Positions 45,653 through 59,572 are shown, counted from the stretch's first letter. The stretch: 64,000 bases of DNA from Cryptomeria japonica (GCF_030272615.1 NW_026729164.1:64001-128000), one strand, 5' to 3'. Numbers and translations are program-made. The notes: generated by a model not told the origin, from the sequence alone.

Positions 45653-46211
45653 TCAAAGAAAAAATTTCGAAATGATTATTTTGTGTTGTTATCAACAGAT
45701 TACAATGACACAGCTAATGCCAACTAGTTCTTGGCAGAAAGCAAAGCTAATATTACTAAGTATCCCTTGGGTGACTCATCAGTTATTGTCTTCCATTATA
45801 ACAAATCTCACTATATATGTGACAGTGAAAAGGCTAGCCAGGTAAGACTATTGATTGCTGCTGAGCTTAGTGGTGTGCCTATTGTTAAAGAGTATAAAGT
45901 TGTAAATGGTTTCATCGGTGTGTGGAATTCGTGCTCTACTGATGAAGCCATTAGAATGTGTTTGCCAAGTAAAAGGTTTAGATTGTCTTTCAGTAAAATA
46001 TTTAGGTTTTGTTTGATAGAACACATGCCACTTATTGTGGACACTTACTGGCTATCAAAAATATTAAGTGGTATCCCCTTGTATTTGAATGCTAATGGTG
46101 ATGAAGAACTGTCATCAATAATGACATTAGTATTAATCATTTTGGACTTCACTTACAACATTTGGGTGCCAATACTAGAGAAGGCATATCTCATCACTCT
46201 TAGATCTGTAC
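45653..46211 (+). pseudogene. copy B of the unidentified ORF, broken
   Basis: Matches 13,359-13,917. A CAG codon of copy A has become TAG at 45,725-45,727. The remaining open part (45,731 onward) matches copy A through LEKAYLITLRSV and then leaves homology at 46,212. Several substitutions are non-synonymous (for example NG to SG, LC to SC, ADA to ANA). This copy cannot encode the full protein. Confidence 0.7.
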
Positions 46212-46303
46212 TGGTAGAAATTTCCTTTTACCAAGCATGTTTAAAAACCACTTTTTCAAAATGCCTGTTTCAAGACCATACCACATATGTGTACGACCAC
46301 CAT
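46212..46303. other. 92-bp filler replacing the ORF 3' half (B)
   Basis: Not homologous to the 1,195 bp it replaces (13,918-15,112). Its last 15 bases GTGTACGACCACCAT also occur downstream at about 46,468, so the breakpoint may have been filled by copying nearby sequence, or the 15-mer may be ancestral and lost in A. Confidence 0.5.
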
Positions 46304-48471
46304 ATTTTGACGTAGATAAATGAATTTTTGCAAATCCTTCTAGGAAAAGATACCTTAGACACCAAATATTAATGAAAATTATTTTTCTTATTATTTTTAT
46401 TGAATATATATATATATATATTATTAATTTTTAATTGACTATAAAGTACATTTTCAAAACATCTGGTGTACGACCACCATAATTTGATGAAAATTTAATA
46501 TTTTTTAATTTTTATTTTAGTCTTCAAAAGAATTGTATGTAAATTGATGTCATATAATTTATTTTCCAAAAAACCTAAAAACAAAAAAGTTATTAAAGCT
46601 TTACTGAACTTCATTATTTTACATTTAGGTACCACTTTTAATTATTAAATAATGAAAAAAAAGTAAAAATAATCACATGACTATAAAATTTAGATTTTTT
46701 AAATCAAGACAGTGAGAACTCTAATGGGTTTTTGTTTCATAAAAAAATACAATCAGGATGACCATAAAAAAAACACGGCAAGGCATAAATCTAGTATTCC
46801 ACTGCTTTAGCCATTTTTTGGATGTCCAAGCATAGGCTTGGTCCCACCAAGCCTAACCCGAAACCAAAATCGAGGAATAGATGTGTTTCCTGCTCCATGT
46901 TTTATGAAATGGGCACCTGTTATTTAAAATTCAAAAATTGGGCACCCGTTTTGAAATTTGTAACATTTTAAGAAATGTGTGCCCGTTTTTAGAAATGCGT
47001 ACCCATTTTTAGAAATGGGTGCCCGTTTCTAAAAATCATGCACCCATTTCTCTACGATGGTCTGATCCTAAATGAACACCCATTTTTCAAAACGTTCACC
47101 CATTTTATTTTTATGGGCCAGGGCCTCAAACTTAAATGGGTGTCTGTTTCTTAAAAAACGAGCACTTATTTTTAGCCGCAAATTTTTTTGCTCACAGACT
47201 TCTGCGGAATTGGGACCCAGCTTCTTGCACCCACCCCTCAGCAGAATACAAAAATAGTTGATAAAATCTGCAGCCTTGAATTTGTTAATATTCAATCCTT
47301 CCCTTTGTCTACAAAAAATTTGCATTTAAATTATTTTATTTCATCACTACTAATATATATTTGTTGTAACATGAGCCCCATCAACCATTTCCTATTGGCA
47401 TTTATATGTATCATTAGTACAACCGTTTTATGTTTTGTTTGTTATATTCTTGAGATTGACTTGATGTTTCTGTAAATTGGGATTGTTACATCACAGTTCT
47501 TGAAATTTGTCAATACTCTAATTTGTATTCTTGTTTTGTTTCGTGATGGAAGATTGTATACAAGAATGATTCTACTATACAGTAAAATCAAAGAACACAA
47601 AATTGGCAGTAAGCAAGAAGTCAAAAAAACTAAATGATTCTATGCTCACATCACGGTACCCTTTCTCATTTTGGTATGTTTATAAATTTTGGGATGTTAC
47701 TGTTTAGTCTCTTCCTCATTAATCATACACAATGTGAATGCTTAGAAAGATTATCATATATGCGCCCATTCTCTTCTTCCAAAAGGGCTATCTATTAATG
47801 GTTTGTATTTAAATGTCTTTATGGCTTCATGCTTTTCCTCTAAAAACTCTATGCTCTAGGGTATGCAAACCATGACAGATTGAGCTCTGCTCTCTGTCAT
47901 TATTTTAGCTACATACTTGTTATATGGTTTTGTTTCCATTTCGATAGAAAGGTTTAGGTTTAGAGACTCGGCTCGACTCTCCATAGTAGCTATGTTTTGC
48001 TTTACATAGATTGAGTTCTACCCTCTGTCCTAGTTTTATTTTGTCACTTTTCCTATGTTGTAATATTTATATTTTCAAGTAATATATAGGTATGTGCTTG
48101 TGCTTTGCTTTAAAAAAATAAATAATAAATATCAACAAAACAAAAAACGGAAAGCGTCAGACAATATCAACAATTAAAAACTCAATAACTACAATTAATG
48201 AAAATGTGAAAAAATAATACATGGCAAGCAACAAGCCCCAACTCAAGTAGGTTTGAAGCCAAATTATTCAGAAGATCTTTGATTAACCACAACCATTTAT
48301 TCCTTAATGCTAAAATATTTTTGGACAAGTCTCCTTTTTTAGAATAATAGCAAATATTTAGAGAGCTACATGTTATCACAACTCCTAAGGTCGAATCCCC
48401 CCATGAACATTTGTCAAAGGGGTCTTCATCATAGCTCTATGAAATTGAGAATAACTCCCCCTACATCCCAC
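46304..48471. other. non-coding sequence, co-linear with 15,113-17,231 (B)
   Basis: No gene is seen. It includes a (TA)n run near 46,404 and the degenerate GGGTGCC array at 46,905-47,175. A ~50-bp block near 46,760-46,810 has no match in copy A. Confidence 0.5.
46905..47175. repeat. degenerate GGGTGCCCGTTT repeats (B)
   Basis: Same array as 15,665-15,935. Units such as CCCATTTTTAGAAATGGGTG form partial palindromes. Confidence 0.6.
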
Positions 48472-48760
48472 CTATGCAAACTCAATGCTAGTGCTAGTAT
48501 CATCATCAAGAAATGGTACTTCATCCCTTTTAGACAAAATGGGATAGAGTTTCTCTTTTCTTGGACAACCAACATTGGCATGGCCTAATTTTGAGCAACA
48601 ATGAAAATAACCAAAAAATATTTGAGTCCAATCTCCCACACCCAAGTACCCAACTTTGATGATAAGGTAATCCATGAAGTAAGAACCTCATCATCCTCCA
48701 AAATAATATAGTATCTTGCAACTGATAACACAAAAAATTAATTTCATGACCATATCCAAT
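48472..48760 (-). pseudogene. possible zinc-knuckle fragment (B)
   Basis: Duplicate of 17,232-17,520, reading FHCCSKLGHANVGCPRKEK on the reverse strand. The same Phe occupies the first Cys position, so the loss predates the duplication. Confidence 0.35.
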
Positions 48761-48789
48761 ATAATGTACTACATTAAAGTATTAGAAAT

Positions 48790-49742
48790 TGTAGACACCT
48801 AAAATTAATGTTAAATTAATTTTAGACTATCAACATAATTAATTGACTTAATTGTGTTATCTGTATTCCTCTCAGAATCAATTAAATCTAATTTAATTAA
48901 TCCCGCCACTATTGTCCAGTAATTAATTTGTCAAATAAATTAATTATTCCCTTATTCCTCTAAAGTCCCCTCCAATAATCATTTCCTCTAAACCCACTCA
49001 GTTAATTAATTCTAATTAATTAACCTAGTCATGTGATTCCAACAAATCACTTTTCCTAATCCCACTCAACCTAATTAATCCTTTTAGAATCTCTCATAAT
49101 CATGATTATCATTATCCCTCAATTTTTAATTCTCACTCATGTCACATCAACTTTGAGTCTCTCAAAGAAATTCAAATTTCTTTGAATCCCTCAATGCATC
49201 TTTATTTTGGAATATTTAATTCCTCATATTTGAAATTCAAATTTCTGCCCCCCTTTTCCAAGGAATTTTATATTCCTATTTATTTTTCCAAGGCACCCTT
49301 GATCCATGCCTTCTATCTAAAATCAATCTCAACCCTTCATAATCAAATCAATCTTGGCCCTCCATTGGCCTCATCCAATCTATAAATTGGAGCCTATTCT
49401 CCTCACAAATCATCCACTTCTCATGCATTGTCATCCTGCTCTTTTCTCCTCTCTCTTCATAATCCTCTATCAAATCCATCCATCCTTAATCTTTCAATCC
49501 AAATCCAATCCATCCATCTATCTTGTTGAGCACAAAGGAGATCAATCTACATCGAAATCAAGCAAGCAGCACATCAATTGGAGCATCAAGGGTGCATCCT
49601 CCTCATCCACTTCATCAAGCTCAATCCGAAGGAGAAGGTAAAATAGGAAGGTAAAAATGATCTCTTGATATTTTAATGTTTTCATGCTTATTTCATTGTC
49701 TTTTTGATCATTTAACCCTTCAAATCCATTTTCCTCTCTTCA
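48790..49742 (+). repeat. 5' LTR of the LARD (B)
   Basis: 953 bp, the same length as in copy A. TATAAATTGG lies near 49,381. Confidence 0.85.
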
Positions 49743-49822
49743 TTCTGGCACACCCAGTGGGACCCACGTCCCGAATTTAACAAAAATTTGAATTTTTTGT
49801 TAAGGTTACTCGTAGGTTCACA

Positions 49823-50197
49823 CTTCAGTGTGACCATTTCTGGATTAGCGTGAGTGGACACACATTGGTGCGACCATTTCTGGATCAACGCAACCGCAGG
49901 AAATTTCAAAAAAAAAATTGGTACCTCATTGTGCTTAAGTGTGACCGCCGTGAAAATTAATCTATCTCCTCCTCATTGTTCTATGTTCTCACTTCTATTT
50001 CTTTTCAATTGTCACTTCAGCGCGAGCATTTTTGTGAAAAATTTAAATTTGAATTTTTTTTGGGGCGCTAACTCTAGTTGTTTTGACATGAGTGCCCGCG
50101 CATCAGCGCGAGCGCTTGATAATCAGTGTGACTACAATTTTTCTTTTTCTGTTAGCTGTCTGTTTAAATATTAATGCTCATGCATTAGCGCGACTGC
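49823..50197. repeat. CG-motif cluster of the LARD leader, partly decayed (B)
   Basis: Same positions as 18,583-18,977, but many CG have become TG or CA: CAGTGTGACC for CAACGCGACC, GACATGAGTG for GACGCGAGTG, CAGTGTGACTA for CAGCGCGACTG. Others are intact (CAGCGCGAGCGC near 50,104). Confidence 0.7.
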
Positions 50198-51789
50198 AAG
50201 GATAAAATTTATTCTATTTTTTTGCCATATCTTCTTTATCTTCACTCTGTTTTCCTCCAAACTTCACTAGATCCCCCACAATTTCATTTTGCACATTTCC
50301 TTCCTTGAGGACCTTATCCCAAATTCCACTTTTTGAAGCCCGAAATCCCACATTTCTCTATTTTTAGGGTTTGCCATAACTTCTTCTAATTTTGTCCAAT
50401 CATCTCCAAATTTTGCCATATTGTCTATCTCCAATTTTTGCTTCTTTGTCCCTTTTGGACAATTTTTTTCCATTCCTTCACCTGTCCTCTAAAATCCCCA
50501 TTTTATGCTTGCCTATCCCTTAGAAAGTGGCAAAAAACCTAGTCAAACCCCATTTACCCATCAAAGTTTCCTCCAAAACCACATTTGTTATTAGTAGAAA
50601 AGTTTTTATTCTTGTTTTTCTACTCATTCCCCAAAAAAAATTTAAAAAAAATATTTTGGTCATTCTTTTGTCTTTTGCAAAACGCTTGTTGAAGACTTCA
50701 TTTTCAAACTACTAATCCACTTTTTTGTAGGTTGGCTAAGGAAATCCAACCAAACATTGTGTTTTTCTTAATCTTTTTATTCTAGACACCTAGATTTTAA
50801 TTAGGGGTAAAATAACTCTTTCTTTTTATGTTTGAGGAAAGTGTAGAGGTAGGAGAGTATGCTCTTGTCTACATAGACATCAGAAATCTCGACCCTCGAA
50901 CCTTTTCTTGTTTGATTGCATGCTTACCCTTTGTGGGTCTGCCCTCACAACTTTCTCTTTGAGAAGGTAAGAGGGGAATGACCCAAGTGAGTACACCCGG
51001 ACCTGGGGTTCCCAACTCACTATAATAAATAGGTCATTGACTATGAAAGGGTCAATGGTTGGGGCTATATGAGAGTTCACTCTCACATTGGGTGCTTAGT
51101 AGGATCCTAGAGATCTCAATAATGCTTGCATGACTACTAAGTTCTTGGTGTTTCATTGGGATATAGGCTTCAATTGTGCTTGCGCAACTGTGAAGGGTAG
51201 CTCCTAACGGAAAGCCATACTAAACACCTTGTGCATAGTGGCCAAAAACCATCTAGTCATTGGTGTAGGAGGTCGAACCTCTGAAGCTACCCATATTTTT
51301 AAGGCCCTTAGTAGAGACACAAAGTTCGCCATGAGGATTTTTCATGGGAGTTGATGCTTGGCTACCCTAGAGAAGTGAGTGTCGTGGAGGGTAGCCAGTG
51401 GGGTCAAGCATGTAAGTGTCTGCTCTAGGTAAGCATAGTTGGGAAACCAATTGGGATCCATTGACTATCGTATTTTCTCACCATAGGATATGTTGTGAAG
51501 GAGCATGAGTGTCTTTTGAGTCTAACTTCTTTTGACCATTGTGTTTTCTTTACTTGACATCTCTTGCCAAGTCCATCCCCCACAACCAATCAATCCTTCC
51601 TCTTTCCAAATTCCATGTTGTCATCATCAAATCTTTAATCCATTTCTATCTATCCAAGAAATTCCCCAATCCACTTTCATCCATTCAAACAATCATCCTT
51701 CCTCAACTAATATTCATTCTTCCTCTAATCCAATCAAATCTCCAAAATTCCAACCAATCAAATCCATTCATCTTCCTAATCTGGTTATC

Positions 51790-52330
51790 CAATCCAACCA
51801 ATCTAATCTAATCCAAATCCAATCAAACCAAGTCCTAATCCAAGGACTAATCCAATCAAATCAAATCCAATTCAATCCAATCCAACCTAATCCAATCCAA
51901 TTCAATCCAATCCAATCCAACCTAATCGAATCCAATTTAATCCAATCCAATCCAACTTAATCCAATCCAATTTAATCCAATTCAATCCAATCCAATTCCA
52001 TTCCAATTTAATCCAATTCAATTCAATCCAATCCAATTCCAATCCAATTCAATCCAATCTAATCCAATTCAATTTAATCCATCCAATCAATCAATCAATC
52101 ATCCAATTAAATAAAGTCTTAATCCAAGGACTAATCCAATCCAATCCAATCCAATCAAACCAAGTCTTAATCCAAGGACCAATCAGATCAAATCAAATCA
52201 AATCTAATCTAATCTAATCTAATCTAATCTAATCTAATCCAATTCAATACAATCCATTCAATCAATCAACCAATCCAATCGAACCAATTCCAATGCAAAT
52301 CAAATCCAATCCAAACCTAATTAGATCTAA
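51790..52330. repeat. degenerate (CCAAT)n microsatellite (B)
   Basis: Longer than in copy A in its first half, with a pure (AATCT)n run near 52,203-52,238. Confidence 0.9.
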
Positions 52331-52472
52331 TCCATCATCATTCCAAGCCAATTCCTAATCCATCATCATTCCAAGCCAAGTCCTAATCCTCATCTTCATT
52401 TAACATCATCTTCATAATTGTTTCCCTCTAAAACATATTCATCCAATTCCAATCTAATCCTTCACTCTCAAC

Positions 52473-53828
52473 ATGACTACCCAAAATTTCAAAGCTTAGT
52501 ATGAGAAGATGCTCATGGAAATTTATGAATCTGCCTCACAAGTTAATCCCATAATCTCCTACTCAGCTATCATACCTTCATCCATCCAATCCAAACACAT
52601 TATACTCAATCCCAATCTATACCATATCTCTTATCCTTCCTCTACCTTCGACAAGGGAAATCCATTTTATTCCGCATCCATATCTCCATATTATCCCTCT
52701 TCCACCTACTCCTCTAATTGAATAAGTATACCTCCATCTCCCATCCCATCCATATCTCAAACCCCATCCTTTCACAACACATTCATTACCTCTACTCCCC
52801 ATCCAAATCCTTTACTCCATAGTCCTCCAATCATTAATCCTAATTCCCTAACCCATTATCCTAATCCTCCATCCAATCCCAATCCTAATCCTCCATCCAA
52901 TCCCAATCCTCCATCCAATCCCAATCCTCCATCTAATCCTAATACCCCATCCAATCCCAATTCTCCATCTAATCCCAACTCTCCATCTAATCCCAATCCT
53001 CCAAAATCCATATTATCCACGTCCTCCAAATCCATCATCCATAATCTTATCCAAGACATGCTAGCAAAGCAGACAAAATCCTCACCTCAAAACAAAGTGG
53101 CCAAGTCTCCTCAAGTCCTCCATCCACCCCAATCACCTCCACCTCAAAACAAATCCCAATCCCCCACACTTCATGATGCCCCCATTTCCCCATCTACTCA
53201 CATCAAACATTCCATACCTTCCTCCATCACACAATCCTCACCACTCCCAACATGCCAAAAGATTGTTCCAAAGCATGCTAGCATAGAAATCTCTCTATCT
53301 CATGATACATCTCCCTCCACTCCATCTAGCGATCCCATCCCCTCCACTTCCTCTCATGGTCATATGATTCCTCTATCATGGCATGATCCTCTTCCATCTC
53401 ATGATCCAGTCACCCCTCCGACTCCACCTCATGATAACCTCTCTACTCAAGATCAAAGTATCCCTTCATCTCCATGGCATGATCCCAATCCATCTAAAGA
53501 TCCTAATCTTCCTTCCACATCTCATCCCCCTCAAAATGGACTCACATCTTGTTTCCAAAATAATAAGGGTCCTAAAGATAATGCTCAAGATGTTTATACA
53601 TCCTTTATTCCTCCTAAATCCAAATTTGCCTCATACAAATCAAAGTCCCGTTATCCCTCATCTTTCGCATCCATTTTGGGACCCTATGTTCCAAAGTTAA
53701 ACCCTTCATTCTTTCCATCCATTTTGGGCCCCTATGTTCCGATGCTCAATCCTCCATCCCTTCCATCCATATTGGGTCCTTGCATCCCTCCATCCATCAC
53801 TCCATCACCTCAAATAATCTCTAAGTAA
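52473..53828 (+). pseudogene. LARD Ser/Pro/Asn-rich ORF, broken at its 5' end (B)
   Basis: The equivalent ATG is at 52,473. Codon 9 is TAG (TGG in copy A) and codon 83 is TGA (TCA in A). From 53,058 the frame stays open to TAA at 53,826, past the point where copy A has its premature TGA. The tail carries SILGPYVPKLNPS-type repeats. The frame is 12 codons longer than in A because of extra PSNPNPP-type repeats and similar small indels. Confidence 0.55.
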
Positions 53829-53849
53829 GATCAACAAAGGCACACATCC

Positions 53850-54461
53850 TTGGATGCCTCCCAACACTCTCTTTCCACCAACCCATCCATTAAATCCATC
53901 AATCCTTCATCCTCATGCACCCATCCCATTGCTATTGGAAGCAATTTGGATGCCCAATCTAAAAATAATAAAGCTCAAAATCCACAAAAATCAAAGGATC
54001 AACATGTCCCCTCAAAACGACATGCTCAACAGAAAAATGTGATCCAAAAGAAAGAAAAATAAAAAAGGCCACAAAGGCCCCAAAAGAAAAAATCAAAAAC
54101 TATGTGGATTCCCAAAGAAGCAATGCATCCCAAAGAAAAATCAAAATTGGCATCCAAACTTGTTAATCCAAAATCTCCATCCATTCATAAGTCCTCAAAT
54201 CCTCCATCTAACACTCCCCCATCTTCAAAATCCATTTTGGGTCCTTATGTCCCAAAATCCACCATCCCAACTCCATCATCCCCTTCTTCTATTTTGGGTG
54301 CTCATTTCCCAAAATCCACACTCTATCCCCCATCTAATTCAAAACACTCTCCTCTACTACTCCACCACCCTTCAAGGTGTGTGCGAATGTTGATCTTCCA
54401 CAAATTCTTCAAAACCCCAAACATTATCCACCATCCATTTTTCACAATCCCATTTCTTTAG
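53850..54461 (+). pseudogene. downstream same-frame remainder of the LARD ORF (B)
   Basis: Two open stretches (53,850-54,062 and 54,102-54,461) continue in the same frame after TAA 53,826. They include Lys-rich sequence (KSKDQHVPSKRHAQQKN) and SILGPYVPKS / SILGAHFPKS repeats. The frame could be an extended ancestral ORF or a chance continuation. Confidence 0.35.
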
Positions 54462-55080
54462 TCCAATCCTTTCCAAATCCTTATCTTCCATCCCCTATCA
54501 ATTTCATCTCCCCAATTATTGTTACCACCATCTATGAGAATACCTCCACTTCAAAGAAATACTAAGGGATACCATCTATGGAACTAGATGCTTGAGTCCT
54601 CCCTTCCTCTTTCACACATCCACTATCTTCCATATCCACTCATCCTCATCCTTATCCATCCAAACTATTCGAAAAATTAAAACAAAATAAAAAAAATCGA
54701 GAAATTTTTTTTAAAAATAAAAGAAATAAAGAAAAATACAAATTTTTTTTTAAAAAAGTCAGAAAAAAGTAAAGAAAAATCATTTCATCCAATGATGAAA
54801 ACCACTTCTTGTGGCGCCTTGGGTAAGTATCGTGATGAAAACTTGGCAAACAAGCGTCATGTGTAATCCCCTCATCCCCTTGCACTCTACACTTGGGGGC
54901 AAGCTTCATCCACACAATCCTCCCATCCACCTACATCATATCTAAGTCCATTCTCCTTTCATATCTTTGATCTTGACTATCCTACCCATATCCTACATCT
55001 CATATCCCTCATCCTATCAAAAAAAATCCTCCATTAAATCTATCATCTTGATCATATAAGATGCAAAACAATGTATATGC

Positions 55081-55623
55081 ATGCATGCTTTGGAGCATTC
55101 AAGCCTTAATCCTCTACCATCCATATCCATTACAAATTATCCTTCCACCTCATACATATTTACCCACCATCCTTGCATCCTTAATTACACTACCTCTACT
55201 GTGGGGTATTGCACTCCTTTGCAGCATAGTCTTTGGGTCTCCATCACCCTACCATCCATCCTTTATTCCTCCATTTCTTATCCATATCCACACACTTATT
55301 CCCCCCATCTTCTATCCAAACAAATCCCTCATCCATCTATCCTCTTACCAATCCTTGGTTCTCCCTTGTCATTGGTTCCATTCAATCAAATCCTATCAAT
55401 CAATCCACCCCATCCAATCCAATTTATAGTCCAATCCTATCTTATCCAATCATATTCTCCATCTGTTCCAATTGAATCATTAATCCCATCCCCAATCCAA
55501 TCCTATTCAATCATCCATCCCCATTTTTCATCCTATCTAATCATTTATCCTTCTTCCAATCCCATCCAATCCATCAAACTGAGCTTTACCCATCTACCCG
55601 AGCTCGCATTGACTTGTGCCTAA
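55081..55623 (+). CDS. 180-codon low-complexity frame in the LARD (B)
   Basis: Same length and nearly the same sequence as 23,781-24,323, with no internal stop in either copy. Composition follows the CCAT-rich DNA. Coding status is doubtful. Confidence 0.25.
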   Translation: MHALEHSSLNPLPSISITNYPSTSYIFTHHPCILNYTTSTVGYCTPLQHSLWVSITLPSILYSSISYPYPHTYSPHLLSKQIPHPSILLPILGSPLSLVPFNQILSINPPHPIQFIVQSYLIQSYSPSVPIESLIPSPIQSYSIIHPHFSSYLIIYPSSNPIQSIKLSFTHLPELALTCA

Positions 55624-56474
55624 TCCAAGCACCCATCCATAATTTGCTAATCAAATCCAAGTGGCAATCCTCTCATCTGTAGATCTTGCACATCCAACTT
55701 GGCTTTTGTCATCCATCAATCAATCCATCACCTGCCCATCAGGATGTCTCCTTCCTTAGTCCGGAAGCTTATCCAAATCAATATCCTACTCTTGGCAAGA
55801 GATATCAGTTGGTCATGTGCATGTTGTTTGCATGCTTAAGCTTTTCTCTTTGTTTTTCATCTTGTGTCCTAGGACTATACTTGTTCAGGACTACCTCGAT
55901 CATCCTATATCTTGGTATGTCTTGGCTGGTGTATAATGGGGCATGGTTTTCAAACCATGGTGTGTTTGAAGGTCTTCCTTGTATGAACCAACAACCCTGC
56001 ATTAGTGTTTATCAACACTTGCATGATTGTGTGCAAGGCATTCTTGTTTAACTGAGCGTCAGTCCATGCCTCGGATCTTCATATCATCTTGGTTCTTATA
56101 ATCAGTGGTGTTGACTATCTAGGGCAATATCAAATCTAGGTTTGTTCTCTATACTTGCTCAACAAGAAATCCAATCTATTTATCCTTTCTTTGTCTCACT
56201 TCATTCACAACACTCCAACTCATCCTACTTCCCTATTTCATTATCTTCATCACTTATTCTTCTAATTACTTTTTGAGAGCACACCTGTGTTCTTCAAATC
56301 CACATGTCTTCTTGAGGGGGCATACCACTACTTTCTCATCATCCTTACTCCTAATCATTCTTCCTCATCTCATAATTGGGGCATCGTGCTACTAGTCCTT
56401 ATCCTTTTCTTCATATCATAACTGGGGCATCATGCTACTAGTCTTTATCCTTTTCTTCCACTATGTTTTATTCT

Positions 56475-56513
56475 TCTTTGATATAACATCATTTCACAAC
56501 GCTATATCAAAGA
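56475..56513. repeat. 11-bp inverted repeat by the LARD polypurine tract (B)
   Basis: TCTTTGATATA and TATATCAAAGA with a 17-nt loop, unchanged from copy A. Confidence 0.9.
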
Positions 56514-56522
56514 GGGGCAAAA

Positions 56523-57462
56523 TGTAGACACCTAAAATTAAATATTTAGTTAATTTAAGCCTATCAACATAATTAATTGACTTAATTATGTTATCCTTAT
56601 TCCTCTCGGAATCAATTAAATATAATTTAATTAATCCTATCACTATTGTCTAATAATTAATTTATCAAATAAATTAATTATTCCCCTATTCTTCTAAATT
56701 CCCCTCCAATAATAATTTCTTCTAAACCCACTCAATTAATTAATTCTAATTAATTAACCTAGTCATGTGATTCCTACAAATCACTTTTCCTAATCCCACT
56801 TAGCCTAATTAATGCTTTCTAGAATCTCTCACAATCATGCTTATCATTATCCGTCAATTTTTAATTCCCACTCCTATCACATCAACATTGAGTCTCTCAA
56901 AGAAATTCAAATTTCTTTGAATCCCTCAATGCATTCTTATTTTGGAATTTTTAATTTCTCATATTTGAAATTCAAATTTCTCCCCCCGTTTTTCAAAGGA
57001 ATTTTATATTCCTGTTTATATTCCCAAGGAACCCTTGATCCATGCCTTCTATCTAAAATCAATCTCAACCTTTCATAATCAAATCAATCTTGGCCCTCCA
57101 TTGACCTCATCCAATCTATAAATTGGAGCCTATTCTCCTCAAAAATCATCCACTTCTCATGCATTATCATGCTACTCTTTTGTACTCTTCTTTCTCAAAT
57201 ATTTCAATTCAAATCCATCCAATAATCCTATCAAATCCAATCTATCTTGTTGACCTCTTGGAGAGCATTCCACATCTAAATAAATCAAAGGAGCACATCA
57301 AGTGGAGCATCATCCAGGGGCGTCTTCACTTCATCAAGGTCAGTCCGAAGGAGAAGGTAAAATAGCAAAGGTATAAGATGATCTTTTGATGTTTTATGGA
57401 TTTCATGCTTATTTCATTATCATTTTGATCATTTGACCTTCTAATCTGTTTTCCCATCTTCA
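56523..57462 (+). repeat. 3' LTR of the LARD (B)
   Basis: 940 bp, TGTAGACACC...CATCTTCA, followed by GCAAT. Confidence 0.85.
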
Positions 57463-59572
57463 GCAATCTCAATAAATATCCCTTCATCCCACTGTTCCAA
57501 TGGTAGTCCCCAAGTTTTTATTTCTAAAACATCCATCTTTTGACAATTACAATGGAGTGATAACAATATAATATCCCAACAAGTGAGCTCTTGAGCAAAG
57601 AACTAGAGATTTTAATGAAAGATTTTGTTGTGACAATTTAGTAGACTGGCCCCTTTCCCATAACGAAGGAAGGAAATAAAATAGCATTACGAAAGACCTT
57701 AGAAGAGACAATGAAAATCACTTCAACCATAGAAAAACTAAGGGAATCCTCCACCTTGGCCAAAGCATTAGTGAACAACATGTAGTACGAACAAAAAGTG
57801 CCAAATAATTATCCTTCTTAAGGAAATAGCCCTCAACATCACCTTGGTATCAAAAACTATGTGTTCCCACCCCACATAAATGAGATGCTCTACAATACCT
57901 TCTCTTAATTTGAGGTAGGAGATTTTTTAATCATTAAGGAATATATTTTTCTTTCATTTTTTTAGTATGTGTGTAGATATGACAATTCCTTAACAAATTC
58001 ATGCATTTTCTGTTTAAATCCCTACTATCCAACAACTTCTTAATATAAAGATTTTATTTTTTTCACGCTTATCATCAATTTATCTTTTTAAGAAAATCAT
58101 GTTCCTTTTACCAAGGACTTATGTCCTCCACCTTTCCCAACTGGAAAAATGCAGTTTTTGATGTCATGGACAAGTTTCGAGGTCTCCATTCAGGCTGGTT
58201 AGACCATTCACATATTTTAGTTATCCTTGGACCTTGCACCCTTAAAATTGTTTAACTAATATTTATATTTTATAAATTAACCAAAAAAGAACCGTGTTAC
58301 ATGAACATCCATCAAGGTCATCATATCGCTTCCTCCAAAAGGAAGAAAAGAAACACTAATTTTAGCAAAGATAAAAGGGAAAATTAAAACAAAACAATAT
58401 GCATATTATCACCAAACACACTTATCATTTGATCAAGAGTCTAAGTTACTTCTCACTTCACTAAAAGTATGTTTGGGACACAATAAATGTAACATGACAC
58501 ATGACAGCTAATGAATGATATTTAATAAAATGATTATTAGTAAAAAATTGTGTCTTGTGTGCATTTAAACTTTTATAGATTTGATAACAATAATATTGTT
58601 CTTGAGAATTGAAACAAAAAACCTTTTGAATATAAAATGTTAGAACCATTTATTTAATAACAAGAAATTTGAGATGATTAAAAAAATCCAGTTTTGTATG
58701 GGGGTTTTCCAATTTTAAAACATAACTATAATATCTTAAAGGGAACCAAAATAAATCCATTTTAATCTTATGAAAGAATTAATGCAATTATAAATAAGTC
58801 TATACAAATTTTAGTAGAGTGGTGATTTATTGTAGCACATCAAATACATTGGGACAATTTTCTTTTGAAAAAAAAATTAACCTCTAAAGTACATGAAATG
58901 TACGGATATCAATAAAGTATTACAATAAATTTTATAGTTCCAACGCTCTCAAGAGGACATATAGATGATCTTCAACTCTAATTTTTTGAGTCAATACAAA
59001 AAACTAAGATTTCTCAAAAATTATCAAGTGGTGTTACAAAATAATGACCATAAAATTGGGGATTGACTAAATACATTTAAAAGGGAAAACAATTCTTTAG
59101 GCCTATTACCTTTGAATCTCCCTAACAAGTTGATTACTTGTGCTACAATATTTTATAGTATTTTATATACTTTTAAATGTGTAGAACATGAAAAATTTGC
59201 AACACATTCCTAACAATCTCCTAGTTGTTGCATATTATATATAAGCGAGAATTTAACAAGCTATATTTAATAGCCAAGTGCAAAATGTGTATAATCTAGA
59301 TCTACTAGACCATTTTTAACTCTCCATGATAAGTAATAAGATAATTAATAATTAAGAATATACTTGTTGAATTGTTTAACTTCTCAACCAAAATCTTTTT
59401 GTCCTCCACCATTTTTCAAATAAAATGTCACTACATATAAATGCACTTTGTCTCTCTGAAATGTAGGGTTTTCAACCAAACTGATTACAACCACTCTCAC
59501 AATTAGTTGTCTCTATAGTATGTATCAACCTAAACTCTAACTAATATACCTAAATCCATGCCAACACTATCT
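57463..59572. other. decayed sequence, co-linear with 26,162-28,379 (B)
   Basis: No gene is seen. It lacks ~175 bp present in A, and has ~60 bp (58,140-58,200) absent from A, bordered by CTGG repeats. Confidence 0.5.

Larger units (their letters stand above)
48790..57462 (+). mobile_element. LARD-like non-autonomous LTR retrotransposon, copy B
   Basis: LTRs at 48,790-49,742 and 56,523-57,462, primer-site region CACACCCAGTGGGACCCACG, polypurine tract AAGAGGGGCAAAA and flanks GAAAT/GCAAT. Same insertion as 17,550-26,161, carried into copy B by the duplication. The interior again lacks enzyme domains. Confidence 0.85.

Noticed and set aside
52617-53059. Reverse-strand Gly/Leu/Asp-repeat frames in the LARD of copy B
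   Set aside because: They are the complement of the PSNPNPP-type repeat of the forward ORF and have no independent support.
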